Assembly: GCA_016719535.1 (NCBI GenBank)
Contig: JADJYX010000043.1
Coordinates: 1 to 64,000, forward strand
From: Rubrivivax sp.
GTDB taxonomy: Bacteria > Pseudomonadota > Gammaproteobacteria > Burkholderiales > Burkholderiaceae_C
Direction: 5' to 3'
DNA: 64,000 nucleotides
Positions 50,738-61,944 of this stretch are shown here, piece by piece (position 1 is the first letter of the stretch; the number at the start of each line of letters is the position of its first letter). The translations under genes and the position numbers were made by a program. The notes under the pieces are model-generated. The model saw only the letters and a list, made by a program, of their open reading frames with translations, was not told where the DNA came from and ran no database searches.

Positions 50738-52819
50738 ATGGCGCAAGGCATTCGCGACGACGACGGCGTTTCCAATCCCTCCCACAACCCCAGCCTGACC
50801 GATGTGGTCGAGCGCGCGATCGCGGCCAACCCGAGCCGGCGCCGCCTGCTCATGGGCGGCCTCGGCGCAGCCGCGCTACCCTTCCTGGGCGGCCTGGCCG
50901 CCTGCGGCGGCGACGACGGGCCCGAGCCCGAGCGCATGTTCGGCTTCAGCGCCGTCGCCACCTCCACGGCCGACACCGTCGCCGTGCCCACCGGCTATGT
51001 CGCCACCGCCTTCCTGCCCTGGGGCGAGCCGATCAACACCACGGCCCCGGCGTGGAAAGCCGATGCCAGCAACACCGCGGCCGAGCAGGAGCAGCAAGTC
51101 GGGGACAACCACGACGGCATCCACTTCTTCGGCTTCGACGCCGCCGGCAACGGCCCGGGCGAGCGCAGCGACGAGGGGCTGCTGGTGATGAACCACGAGT
51201 ACATCAACCCCGAGTACTTCTACGCCCCCGGCAGTGACGCCGCCAACTGGCTGCTGCCCTTCACCTACGAGAAGGCGCGCAAGGGTCAGGCCGGACACGG
51301 CGTCACGGTCGCCCACGTGCGCCGCGCGTCCGACGGCAGCTGGGAGCACGTCAAGTCCTCGCCGTACAACCGGCGCATCCACGGCAATACGCCGATCGCC
51401 ATCCAGGGCCCGGCCGCCGGCCACGCGCTGATGCAGACCGCCGCCGACCCCGCCGGCACCGAGGTGCTGGGCACGCTGAACAACTGCGGCAATGGCTGGA
51501 CGCCATGGGGCACCTATCTCACCTGTGAAGAGAACTTCAACGGCTACTTCGGCTGGAATGGCACGCGCACGCCGACCGCGCTCGAGAACCGCTACGGCAT
51601 CACCCAGAACGGCTTCGGCTACCTCTGGCACACCACCGACCCGCGCTTCGACGTCAACGCCAATGCCAACGAGCCCAACCGCTTCGGCTGGATCGTGGAG
51701 ATCGATCCGTTCACGCCGGGCAGCAAGCCCGTCAAGCGCACCGCGCTGGGTCGGTTCAAGCACGAGAACGCCGCCTACTCGATTGCGTCCAACGGCAAGG
51801 TCGTGGTCTACATGGGCTGCGACGAGCGCAACGAGTACATCTACAAGTTCGTCTCCGCCGGCACCTTCGACAAGGCCAACCCGACCAGCGCCGCCAACCG
51901 TCGCCTGCTCGAGGAAGGCACGCTGTATGTCGCGCGCTTCGATGCCGGTGCGGCTGCCGGCGACAACATGGGCACCGGGGTCTGGATCCCCCTGGTATTC
52001 GGCCAGAACGGCCTGACCGAGGCCAACGGCTTTGCCAGCCAGGCCGACGTGCTGATCCGTGCGCGCCAGGCGGCCGACCGTGTCGGCGCGACGATGATGG
52101 ACCGCCCCGAATGGGTGACGGTGAACCCGAACAACCCGGGCAACGTCTACGTCACGCTGACCAACAACAACCGCCGCGGCGGCACGACGTCCAACGCCGC
52201 CGACGGCACGTCGACGGCCGGCTCGGCGCGCCCGCCGGTCGACGAGGCCAACCCGCGCGCCAACAACGTCTGGGGCCACATCGTGCGCTGGACCGAGGCC
52301 AGCAACGACCCGACGGCGCTGACGTTCAACTGGGACATCTTCGTGCTGGCCGGCCAGCCGTCGATCACCGATGCGCGCAAGCCGTCGGCCAACATCACGA
52401 TCGACAACCTGTTCAACAGCCCCGACGGCCTGGCCTTCGACAGCTTCGGTCGCCTGTGGATCCAGACCGACGGCAGCTACAGCAACGCCGGCGACTTCGT
52501 CAACATGGGCAACAACCAGATGCTGGCCGCCGACCCTGGCACCAAGGAGATCCGCCGCTTCCTCGTCGGCCCCTCGGGCTGCGAGATCACCGGCGTGACC
52601 TGGACGCCCGATCGCAAGACGATGTTCATCAACGTCCAGCACCCGGGCGAGGTCTCGGGCCACCCGCGCGCCCCCAGGACCGCGGCCGGCACCGCCTTCA
52701 GCGACAACGACATCGCGCGCAATGCGACCGCGTTCTCGCAATGGCCGACCGCCGGCGCACGGCCGCGTGCGGCCACGGTGGTCGTGCGCCGCAGCGACGG
52801 CGGGGTGATCGGCGCCTGA
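50738..52819 (+). CDS. phoX: PhoX-family alkaline phosphatase (Tat-exported)
   Basis: This 693-residue protein belongs to the PhoX family, calcium/iron-dependent phosphatases that release phosphate from many esters. A twin-arginine signal is visible at residues 35-60 ('SRRRLLMGGLGAAALPFLGG' and 'LAACGG'), which may also create a lipoprotein Cys. Family segments are 'NCGNGWTPWGTYLTCEENFN', 'GRFKHENAAYSIASNGKVVV' and 'FNSPDGLAFDSFGRLWIQTD'. GGAGG lies before ATG 50738. It follows a Pho box array, so phosphate starvation should induce it. Confidence 0.93.
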   Translation: MAQGIRDDDGVSNPSHNPSLTDVVERAIAANPSRRRLLMGGLGAAALPFLGGLAACGGDDGPEPERMFGFSAVATSTADTVAVPTGYVATAFLPWGEPINTTAPAWKADASNTAAEQEQQVGDNHDGIHFFGFDAAGNGPGERSDEGLLVMNHEYINPEYFYAPGSDAANWLLPFTYEKARKGQAGHGVTVAHVRRASDGSWEHVKSSPYNRRIHGNTPIAIQGPAAGHALMQTAADPAGTEVLGTLNNCGNGWTPWGTYLTCEENFNGYFGWNGTRTPTALENRYGITQNGFGYLWHTTDPRFDVNANANEPNRFGWIVEIDPFTPGSKPVKRTALGRFKHENAAYSIASNGKVVVYMGCDERNEYIYKFVSAGTFDKANPTSAANRRLLEEGTLYVARFDAGAAAGDNMGTGVWIPLVFGQNGLTEANGFASQADVLIRARQAADRVGATMMDRPEWVTVNPNNPGNVYVTLTNNNRRGGTTSNAADGTSTAGSARPPVDEANPRANNVWGHIVRWTEASNDPTALTFNWDIFVLAGQPSITDARKPSANITIDNLFNSPDGLAFDSFGRLWIQTDGSYSNAGDFVNMGNNQMLAADPGTKEIRRFLVGPSGCEITGVTWTPDRKTMFINVQHPGEVSGHPRAPRTAAGTAFSDNDIARNATAFSQWPTAGARPRAATVVVRRSDGGVIGA

Positions 52820-52961
52820 CCCGGCTCGCCGGCGGCCGCCGGCCGGGGCCGCCGCGCACCGGGCATCGCCATCGGCGAGCCGGGGCGCGGCCGATCGCCC
52901 TGCTGGCAGCCCGCCGGACGCATTGCTAGACTGGCCCGGCAACCACGGCGAGGGCCCGTCG

Positions 52962-54074
52962 ATGATCGAGCACCCCTTCCTCGAAGCGCTGGCCGCCCTG
53001 TGGGCGCGCTTCGTGCTGGCGCTGTGCACGTTCGGCGTCACGCTGCTCATCAGCGCCAACAGCCTGTTTGCCAAGGTGCGCATGTCGCACGACAACGGCT
53101 ACGTGCTGCGCGGGCGCCTGCGCATCGCCGCCGATGCGCGCGTACCCGGGCACGACTTCTTCGAGCAGGGCCGCAGCTTCGCCTGCCGCGTGCGGCACGG
53201 CGCGGCGTCGTACAAGGACGATGCCAAGCTGGTGGTGCGCAGCGCGTCGATCAAATTCGCGGACCGGCGCGGCCGCTCGCCGCTGGACATCCTGATGAAT
53301 ACCGGCCGCATGCCGCTGTTCTGGAACGCGCGCACCTTCATGCAGTTCATGCGCCGGTCCATCCAGGGCAAGGGCAAGCACTACGTGCCCTACCTGCAGC
53401 AGCACCCGCAGGCGGCCATCGGCGGCGGCGACAGCGTGCGGCGCGACCCCGACACGCCGCACCGGCTGGTGTACCGGACGCAGACCACCTCGGGCTTCAT
53501 CGGCCGGGACAAGGTGTTGCGCCATGTGCGCTACCGGCTGGTGCCCGAGCCTTTCGACGGCATCGAGAGCGGCATGCCCGACGACTGGGACCGCCACCAC
53601 GCCTGGCTGCAGAACCCGCTGCCCGACGAGACACGCGGCCGCAACTACCTGAAGGACGCCGTGCGCGCGGCTGTCGAAGCGGGCCAGGTCATGCGCTACA
53701 AGCTGCAGATCCAGCTGCGCCTGCCGCCGCCCGACGAGACGGTGCAGCCCGAGTGGATCGCGTCGTCGGTGCCGTGGGACGAGACGATCTTCCCCTGGCT
53801 GGACCTGGCCGAGCTGGAACTCGACGAGATGCTCTCGCACAAGGAGAGCATGCTCACCTGGTTCGACCTGCGCCACCACCCGGCCAGCCTGCCCATCCCC
53901 AAGGCGCGCTCCATCGACGACGCGCACTCGCTGAACCACCTGCGACTGGCCGGCATCTGGGCCACGCGCGCACGGCTGCTGTCGTACGCATTGACCGGCG
54001 TGCCCAAACCCTACCCCGATTCGCGCCAGGCCAGGGACTGGCTCGGCGTGCCGCCGATGGCCAAGCCGCCGTAG
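52962..54074 (+). CDS. Membrane-anchored catalase-related heme protein (AOS-like)
   Basis: This 370-residue protein matches catalase-related proteins such as coral allene oxide synthase. Landmarks in order are 'HDFFEQGRSFACRVRHGA' (distal His near 79), 'SYKDDAKLVVRSASIKFADR', 'SPLDILMNTGRMPLFWNART' (distal Asn113), 'MRYKLQIQLRLPP', 'WDETIFPWLDLAELEL' and 'RARLLSYALTG' (proximal Tyr342 in the catalase R-x-x-S-Y pattern). An amino-terminal hydrophobic helix ('FVLALCTFGVTLLISANSLF') suggests membrane attachment. It ends 19 bases from the convergent lipoxygenase gene. In animals such enzymes act on lipoxygenase-made fatty acid hydroperoxides; the same role is inferred here. Confidence 0.8.
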   Translation: MIEHPFLEALAALWARFVLALCTFGVTLLISANSLFAKVRMSHDNGYVLRGRLRIAADARVPGHDFFEQGRSFACRVRHGAASYKDDAKLVVRSASIKFADRRGRSPLDILMNTGRMPLFWNARTFMQFMRRSIQGKGKHYVPYLQQHPQAAIGGGDSVRRDPDTPHRLVYRTQTTSGFIGRDKVLRHVRYRLVPEPFDGIESGMPDDWDRHHAWLQNPLPDETRGRNYLKDAVRAAVEAGQVMRYKLQIQLRLPPPDETVQPEWIASSVPWDETIFPWLDLAELELDEMLSHKESMLTWFDLRHHPASLPIPKARSIDDAHSLNHLRLAGIWATRARLLSYALTGVPKPYPDSRQARDWLGVPPMAKPP

Positions 54075-54093
54075 GCGCCTGCGCGGCGGGCCG

Positions 54094-55728
54094 TCAGATG
54101 GCGATCGAGCGTGCCACCAGCCAGGGCTGCAGGTAGACGTAAGGCACGGCGAGCGGGCGGTTGCGCTCCTGGATGGCGCGGCCGATGTCCTCCAGCCGCG
54201 CACGGAAGCGGTCGAGCGCGGCACGCGCGGCGTGCACGCCGACGAAGAAGGTGTCGGGGTAGTCGCCCAGCGGGTGCTGGGTGCGCTTGCTGAGCAGGTG
54301 CACCAGCGTCAGCTGCTCGCCCACCGCCAGGCCTTCGGGCAGCGCGTAGACGAAGGCGGCCTCGTTGGTCGGCCGGTGGTCCGTGGGCGGCGGCAGGTAC
54401 ATCGCACCCGGGGTGTTGGGGATCCAGCCGAATTGCGCATACTGGCCGTTGTTGACGGCCGCATGTTCCACGCTGCAGTTGAAGATGATGCGCGCCACGA
54501 TGTGGTGCAACTGGTCGAAGCGGGCCAGGCGGCCGTCGGTCAGCGGCAGCTTCTTCACGCGGGCGCCGGCAGGCGACTGCAGCTCGTGCACCCAGGCCTG
54601 CAGCTCGCCGTCGGCCTGCACCGCTGCGTCGTCGGGGTAGTACACGCGCAGCAACTCGCCCACGAAAGCCTCGATGGCGCCGAACAGGGCCAGCGCGTCG
54701 TCGCGGTAGTGGTGGTGCGGCAGCACAGCGGCATCGTCCAGGCCGCGGCGCTGCAGGTCCAGCCGCGGGCAGGTGGCGTCGAAATCCCAGCGCTCGTAGG
54801 CCAGGCCGAGCAGCGTCAGCGAACCTTCGGCACCGATGGCGATGGATTCGTCGATCGGTCCGCCCGGCGCCAGCAGCGATGTGCGCGCCTTGTGGTTGAT
54901 GTCCAGCGTGCCCGTGAAGTGCGGCTGCAGCAGGGCATATACCGGGTGCTGCATCGGCAGACTGCGCGCCGTGGCCACCCAGAACGATTCCATCACCAGG
55001 TGCGTGCGGCACAAGTGGGCCACCACCTCGTGGTAGGCGCCGTCGGCGCATTGCACGAAGCTGCGCGCCAGCAGCCAGGTCCAGTGTTCGTCCTTGGGCG
55101 TGAAGATCACCGGCGCCTCGGCCGGCGACTGTCCGAGCTGGATGGCCAGCGGCATCAGCCGGCCCTGGTCGTCGCGCCAGAACAGCGCCATCGGCGCCAC
55201 GCAGAAGCGCCCGAAGACCGGCGTCAGCCCGTGCAGGATCTCGTAGTCCAGCAGGAACAGCCGTCGTTCGGCCAGCAGCTGCGCCAGGGTGTTGGGCGGC
55301 GGGACGACGCCGCGCAGGATCTCGTCGCTGACCGGAAAGTGCGGCGGCAGCTCGGTCGCCAGGCGCAGCAGGTAGGGGTTGATGCCGTCCAGCCGCTGGC
55401 GCGCGAATTCCTCGTCGCGCATCCAGCGCGACGCCACCGCGGGCAGCGGCCGCAGTGGGTAGTAGCGCCGGTAGCTGGCCACGGTGTCGTTGTTCTTGAA
55501 CAGCCGCGTCACCATCGCCAGCGCCATGTCGGCCACGCTCTCGACGAGGTCGATCGTCAGCCAGCGGTTCTTCTCGGCCGTGAAGGCCTCGGCCGGCGGC
55601 ACGTCCTTGCAAAAGGGCGGCTGCCCCGGCGCATGCACCCAGGTGTGGGCCTGGCGCTGGGCGAACAGCGCCCGCTCGCGTTCGGCGCTCTCGAAGCGAT
55701 CGGCAGACCCGGGCACACAGATGCGCAT
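54094..55728 (-). CDS. Bacterial lipoxygenase
   Basis: This 544-residue protein is a lipoxygenase, which adds O2 to polyunsaturated fatty acids. Aligned by eye to plant enzymes, conserved His233 and iron ligands His238 and His243 lie in 'AYHEVVAHLCRTHLVMESFW', followed by 'QHPVYALLQPHFTGTLDINH'. His422 and Asn426 are in 'CSVEHAAVNNGQYAQFGWIP', and the protein ends in Ile544, so all five iron ligands are present. The PLAT domain is absent, as in several bacterial forms, and no signal peptide is visible. ATG 55728 is used, although the frame stays open to 56073 through an integrase fragment. The first 50 codons are duplicated at 57147-57389. Confidence 0.92.
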   Translation of the reverse strand: MRICVPGSADRFESAERERALFAQRQAHTWVHAPGQPPFCKDVPPAEAFTAEKNRWLTIDLVESVADMALAMVTRLFKNNDTVASYRRYYPLRPLPAVASRWMRDEEFARQRLDGINPYLLRLATELPPHFPVSDEILRGVVPPPNTLAQLLAERRLFLLDYEILHGLTPVFGRFCVAPMALFWRDDQGRLMPLAIQLGQSPAEAPVIFTPKDEHWTWLLARSFVQCADGAYHEVVAHLCRTHLVMESFWVATARSLPMQHPVYALLQPHFTGTLDINHKARTSLLAPGGPIDESIAIGAEGSLTLLGLAYERWDFDATCPRLDLQRRGLDDAAVLPHHHYRDDALALFGAIEAFVGELLRVYYPDDAAVQADGELQAWVHELQSPAGARVKKLPLTDGRLARFDQLHHIVARIIFNCSVEHAAVNNGQYAQFGWIPNTPGAMYLPPPTDHRPTNEAAFVYALPEGLAVGEQLTLVHLLSKRTQHPLGDYPDTFFVGVHAARAALDRFRARLEDIGRAIQERNRPLAVPYVYLQPWLVARSIAI

Positions 55729-55819
55729 GAGGCGTTCTTGTTCTCGCGTGGGGCGCGACGACTCTAACAGCGGGCTGCGATACGCGCGCACACCGTGGCA
55801 GCGGCGGCGCCGGCCGCGC
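55577..55819 (-). repeat. 243 bp direct repeat, copy 1 (lipoxygenase 5' end)
   Basis: This segment covers lipoxygenase codons 1-50 and 91 bases upstream. It matches 57147-57389 without gaps at about 95 percent identity by eye. Differences include loss of the ATG start in copy 2. Its right end abuts an integrase fragment. Confidence 0.85.
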
Positions 55820-55962
55820 AGCTTGCTGTCGATGCCCAGGTTGAAGAGAGCGAGCTCGCGCACCCGGCACTGCATCTGAAGCCTGACGCGCAGCGCCCCG
55901 ATGTCCTCGAGCTCGAACGGTGCCTTCTGCCCGACGATCTTGCCCTTGGCCCACGGCTCGCG
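55813..55962 (-). pseudogene. Tyrosine integrase fragment
   Basis: Read on the minus strand, 'WAKGKIVGQKAPFELEDIGA' and 'LRVRLQMQCRVRELALFNLG' with 'IDSKLRG' match the start of small phage-like tyrosine recombinases ('KGKLVGQKAPL...RELALFNLAIDSKLRG'). The similarity stops exactly where the 243 bp lipoxygenase repeat begins. Only about 50 residues remain and no catalytic residues are present. It is in frame with the lipoxygenase gene. Confidence 0.65.
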
Positions 55963-56071
55963 ATGAGCGGCACTGTTGGTGGTTCCCACGATGGACGTCC
56001 ATTGATCCGGCGGCAGCGCGCCGCCGCCGAAGCGCCAGCACCGACGGTGGCGCCGGATGTCCATCATTGAC

Positions 56072-56083
56072 ATATCTGGATAT
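56072..56083 (+). promoter_or_regulatory. Operator-like palindrome of parDE pair
   Basis: ATATC, TG, GATAT form a short perfect inverted repeat 32 bases before the antitoxin start and 20 bases before its AAGGAG site. ParD-type antitoxins repress from such sites; this is inferred by position. Confidence 0.5.
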
Positions 56084-56115
56084 CATGAGCCAAACCACGA
56101 GCAAGGAGATTCCCG

Positions 56116-56376
56116 GTGGGCATGAACGTCAACCTCACGCCGCAACTCGAGGAGCTGGTCCGGTCGAAAGTGGCCTCGGGCATGTACACCTCGGCCAGCG
56201 AGGTCGTGCGCGAGGCGCTGCGCTTGATGGACGAACGGGACCGCTTGCGCACCGCCAAGCTCGAGCAGCTGCGCGAAGACATCCGCCAGGGCTTTGACAG
56301 CGGACCGGGCCAGGCTTGGAGCGCAGAGGAGACCAAGCGAGAAGGCCGGGCTCGGCGCGCTCGCAAGCCCGGATAG
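56116..56376 (+). CDS. parD: ParD-type antitoxin
   Basis: This 86-residue ribbon-helix-helix protein has the ParD pattern 'MNVNLTPQLEELVRSKVASG', 'MYTSASEVVREALRLMDERD' and a charged tail that binds ParE. GTG 56116 is chosen because AAGGAG lies 7 bases before it; ATG 56122 is two codons inside and would have wide spacing. It starts 6 bases before the toxin gene ends its leader (toxin ATG at 56383), so the pair is one operon. Confidence 0.9.
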   Translation: MGMNVNLTPQLEELVRSKVASGMYTSASEVVREALRLMDERDRLRTAKLEQLREDIRQGFDSGPGQAWSAEETKREGRARRARKPG

Positions 56377-56382
56377 CGAGCG

Positions 56383-56682
56383 ATGGCACGCGTCACCCGT
56401 CGACCGCTGGCGGCGGCCGACATCCTCGACATCTGGGATCACATCGCCGAAGACAGCCTGGATCAGGCCGATCGGTGGGTCGACAAGTTGGACGAGAAGT
56501 TCAAGCTCATCGCGGCACAGCCGCTGATGGGCCGGGCAAGGCACGAGCTGGCCGCTGATCTGCGCAGCTTCCCGTTTGGGCGGTACGTCATCTTCTACGC
56601 ACCGGTCGATGGCGGCATCGATGTCGTGCGATTGCTGCACAGCGCCCGCGACGTGGATGCTGCCTTTGGCGGCGAGTCGTAG
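56383..56682 (+). CDS. parE: ParE-type toxin (RelE/ParE superfamily)
   Basis: This 99-residue protein starts 'MARVTRRPLAAADILDIWDH'. 'IAAQPLMGRARHELAADLRS' and 'FPFGRYVIFYAPVDGGIDVV' with 'RLLHSARD' follow, the ParE signature. Most ParE toxins inhibit DNA gyrase. It sits six bases after ParD. The module lies inside the interval between the two lipoxygenase repeats and is likely part of the inserted DNA. Confidence 0.92.
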   Translation: MARVTRRPLAAADILDIWDHIAEDSLDQADRWVDKLDEKFKLIAAQPLMGRARHELAADLRSFPFGRYVIFYAPVDGGIDVVRLLHSARDVDAAFGGES

Positions 56683-56798
56683 GCAGCAGGTCGCTGCTTG
56701 AATCTCAGCCCATCTGCAGTGGTTCGCGTCGAGCCCGCCATGGGTGCGCGAGCCGCGGGCCCCGATTGTCGACTTCGAGTCTCAGCTCTCGGCAACGT

Positions 56799-57146
56799 TC
56801 ATTGGCGAACGGCAGCTTCCTGGCATCTCGACGCGATCGCAAGCCGATCACCCGGACGGGGTGACGCACAGGCGGACAGCCAGCGTTCGAAGGCGCGCCG
56901 GAGCTCTTCGGCCGGCCACAGCCAGCACGGGTCGCGGCCGAACGCCTCGAGCCAGGTCGTGCCTTGCGTCAGCACGTCGATGATCGCCACCCCGCCCGGG
57001 CGGACCGCCGCGCGCAGCCGAGCCAGCAGGCGGCGCGCCGTGCGGCCGTCGAAAGGCATCAGCAGGCCGATCGCGATGGCCGCGTCGCAGCTGTCCGCGG
57101 CGGGTTGGTGCTGCGACAGGTCGGCCACCTCGGCACGCAGCGCCAA
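56799..57146 (-). pseudogene. C-terminal fragment of a SAM methyltransferase (TehB-like)
   Basis: The minus strand reads 'DSCDAAIAIGLLMPFDGRTA', 'RRLLARLRAAVRPGGVAIID' and 'VLTQGTTWLEAFGRDPCWLW'. These match the second half of class I methyltransferases, near TehB-like proteins ('IGLLMFF...VRPGG...VLVEGTTY'). The SAM-binding first half is absent: the sequence joins the lipoxygenase repeat copy 2 at 57146. No start codon serves it. The 56683-56798 spacer is empty. Confidence 0.6.
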
Positions 57147-57389
57147 GCCGTGAAGGCCTCGGCCGGCGGCACGTCCTTGCAAAAGGGCGGCTGCCCCGGC
57201 GCATGCACCCAGGTATGGGCATGGCGCTGGGCGAACAGCGCCCGCTCGCGCTCGGCGCTCTCGAAGCGATCGGCAGACCCGGGCACACCGATGCGCAGGT
57301 GGCGTTCCTGTTCTCGCCTGGGGCGCGACGACTGAAACAGCGGGCTGCGATACTCGCGCACACCGTGGCAGCGGCGGCGCCGGCCGCGC
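57147..57389 (-). repeat. 243 bp direct repeat, copy 2 (lipoxygenase 5' remnant)
   Basis: Gapless match to 55577-55819 with an offset of 1,570 bases. The former start codon reads CTG instead of ATG, and the coding sense is lost after codon 50 where methyltransferase sequence begins. It ends 22 bases before the GTG start of the cyclase gene, so it now serves as that gene's upstream region. Confidence 0.85.
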
Positions 57390-57411
57390 CCGGCTCCGAC
57401 AAGAAGCGCAC

Positions 57412-60780
<3,369 letters not shown>

Positions 60781-60790
60781 ACGAAGCCGG

Positions 60791-61498
60791 TCAGGCAAAG
60801 GCCTTGCGCACCGCGGCTTCGGCCGCCGCGTGCGCACCGGTGGCCAGCAGGCTGCCGTGCGCCGACAGCAGGCTGTCGAAGCGCCACTGCAGCAGGCGTT
60901 CGAAATCCGCACGCAGACTGCTGCCCGCCGGCGTCACCGCCTTCAGCCAGATCGGCCCCACCAGCGTCGTCTTGGGGAAGCCGATGAAGGGCATCACCAG
61001 GCGTGCCATGGCGCTGTGCTGGTGGTAGTCGCCGTAGTGCTGCAGCGCGTCGCAGGTCAGCAGCAGGCCCTTGCCGCGGTCCAGCAGCAGCGCCGATTCG
61101 GGCTGGGTGCCGTGGAAGCAGAACAGCCGTGCGCCCGCAAAGGGCAGCGGCTGCGTCGGGTCCAGCAGCCGGTGGCCCGGCGGTGGCGGGTATATGCGGC
61201 TGCCCGGGCGCGCCCAGGTTTCCACCTGGAACTGCTGGCGGTACCAGGCGTCGTCGATGCCGTGCAGCGCCCCCAGCGACACGATGCGGCGGATGCGCCC
61301 CAGCCGCTGCAGCGCCGCCATGCCGGCGTCGTTCAGCCGCAGCGGGTTGATCAGCGAGAGCTCGCCGTCCTGGCGCACGATGGCCATGTTGCGCGAGATG
61401 CGGATCAGCGGGTTCAGCAGCAGGCTGCCGCGCACCGCGAAGACCTCGTCGGCGATGGGCTGGATGGCGTCGTGCGGGTAGGCCGGGGCGTGGCTCAT
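60791..61498 (-). CDS. DUF4336-like protein (metallo-hydrolase-like)
   Basis: This 235-residue protein has 'SRNMAIVRQDGELSLINPLR', 'AALQRLGRIRRIVSLGALHG' and a later 'LFCFHGTQPESALLLDRGKG' with 'LLLTCDALQHYGDY'. This recalls DUF4336, a group of metallo-beta-lactamase-like proteins that lack the full H-x-H-x-D-H motif. The function is unknown. Its ATG overlaps the stop of the membrane protein gene (ATGA), so both are coupled. The 3' end faces the cyclase with a 10-base gap. Confidence 0.7.
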   Translation of the reverse strand: MSHAPAYPHDAIQPIADEVFAVRGSLLLNPLIRISRNMAIVRQDGELSLINPLRLNDAGMAALQRLGRIRRIVSLGALHGIDDAWYRQQFQVETWARPGSRIYPPPPGHRLLDPTQPLPFAGARLFCFHGTQPESALLLDRGKGLLLTCDALQHYGDYHQHSAMARLVMPFIGFPKTTLVGPIWLKAVTPAGSSLRADFERLLQWRFDSLLSAHGSLLATGAHAAAEAAVRKAFA

Positions 61499-61899
61499 CG
61501 GTTGCGGAACCCGTAGCTCAGGTGCGACGCCGCCTGGAAGGCGCGCAGCGGCAGGTAACCCACCAGCACCCAGGTGTGCCAGGTGTGGTTCCACATCTGG
61601 CCCCACCAGAAGGCCCACCACAGCAGATACATGGCGCCCGACAGCCGCGCGAAGCGGCGCAGCGTGTCGACGTCGCTCGTCTTCAGCATCACCAGGCAGG
61701 GGATCGCCCACATGCTGCCCCAGAAGCCGTAGCCGGTGGTCATGTAGGCCGTGAAGCGCGAGAGCTGCTGCGCGTCGGGCATGGCGATCCACAGCGGCAT
61801 CAGGTTGACCCACTGCACCAGTGCGATGGAGAAGGCGACGGCACATTCGGCCACCGTCAGGCGCAGGCAGAGCTCGTAGTGGCGGGGGCGTGGCGTCAT
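61495..61899 (-). CDS. Small four-helix membrane protein, unknown
   Basis: This 134-residue protein starts 'MTPRPRHYELCLRLTVAECA' and has about four hydrophobic helices ('FTAYMTTGYGFWGSMWAIPC', 'GAMYLLWWAFWWGQMWNHTW'). I do not recognise a family. Many Trp and His residues lie in the third and fourth helices. ATG 61899 is preferred over a Met nine codons upstream. It is coupled to the DUF4336-like gene and may act with it. Confidence 0.7.
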   Translation of the reverse strand: MTPRPRHYELCLRLTVAECAVAFSIALVQWVNLMPLWIAMPDAQQLSRFTAYMTTGYGFWGSMWAIPCLVMLKTSDVDTLRRFARLSGAMYLLWWAFWWGQMWNHTWHTWVLVGYLPLRAFQAASHLSYGFRNR

Positions 61900-61944
61900 G
61901 GTGGCGAGTCTAGGCTTCGACCTCACCTGGCGCGACGGCGGCGT

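Noticed and set aside
52820..52961. Hairpin-rich spacer after phoX as a regulatory RNA
   Set aside because: The GGCCGCCGGCC-like stems are expected in such GC-rich sequence and no promoter or conserved structure was seen.
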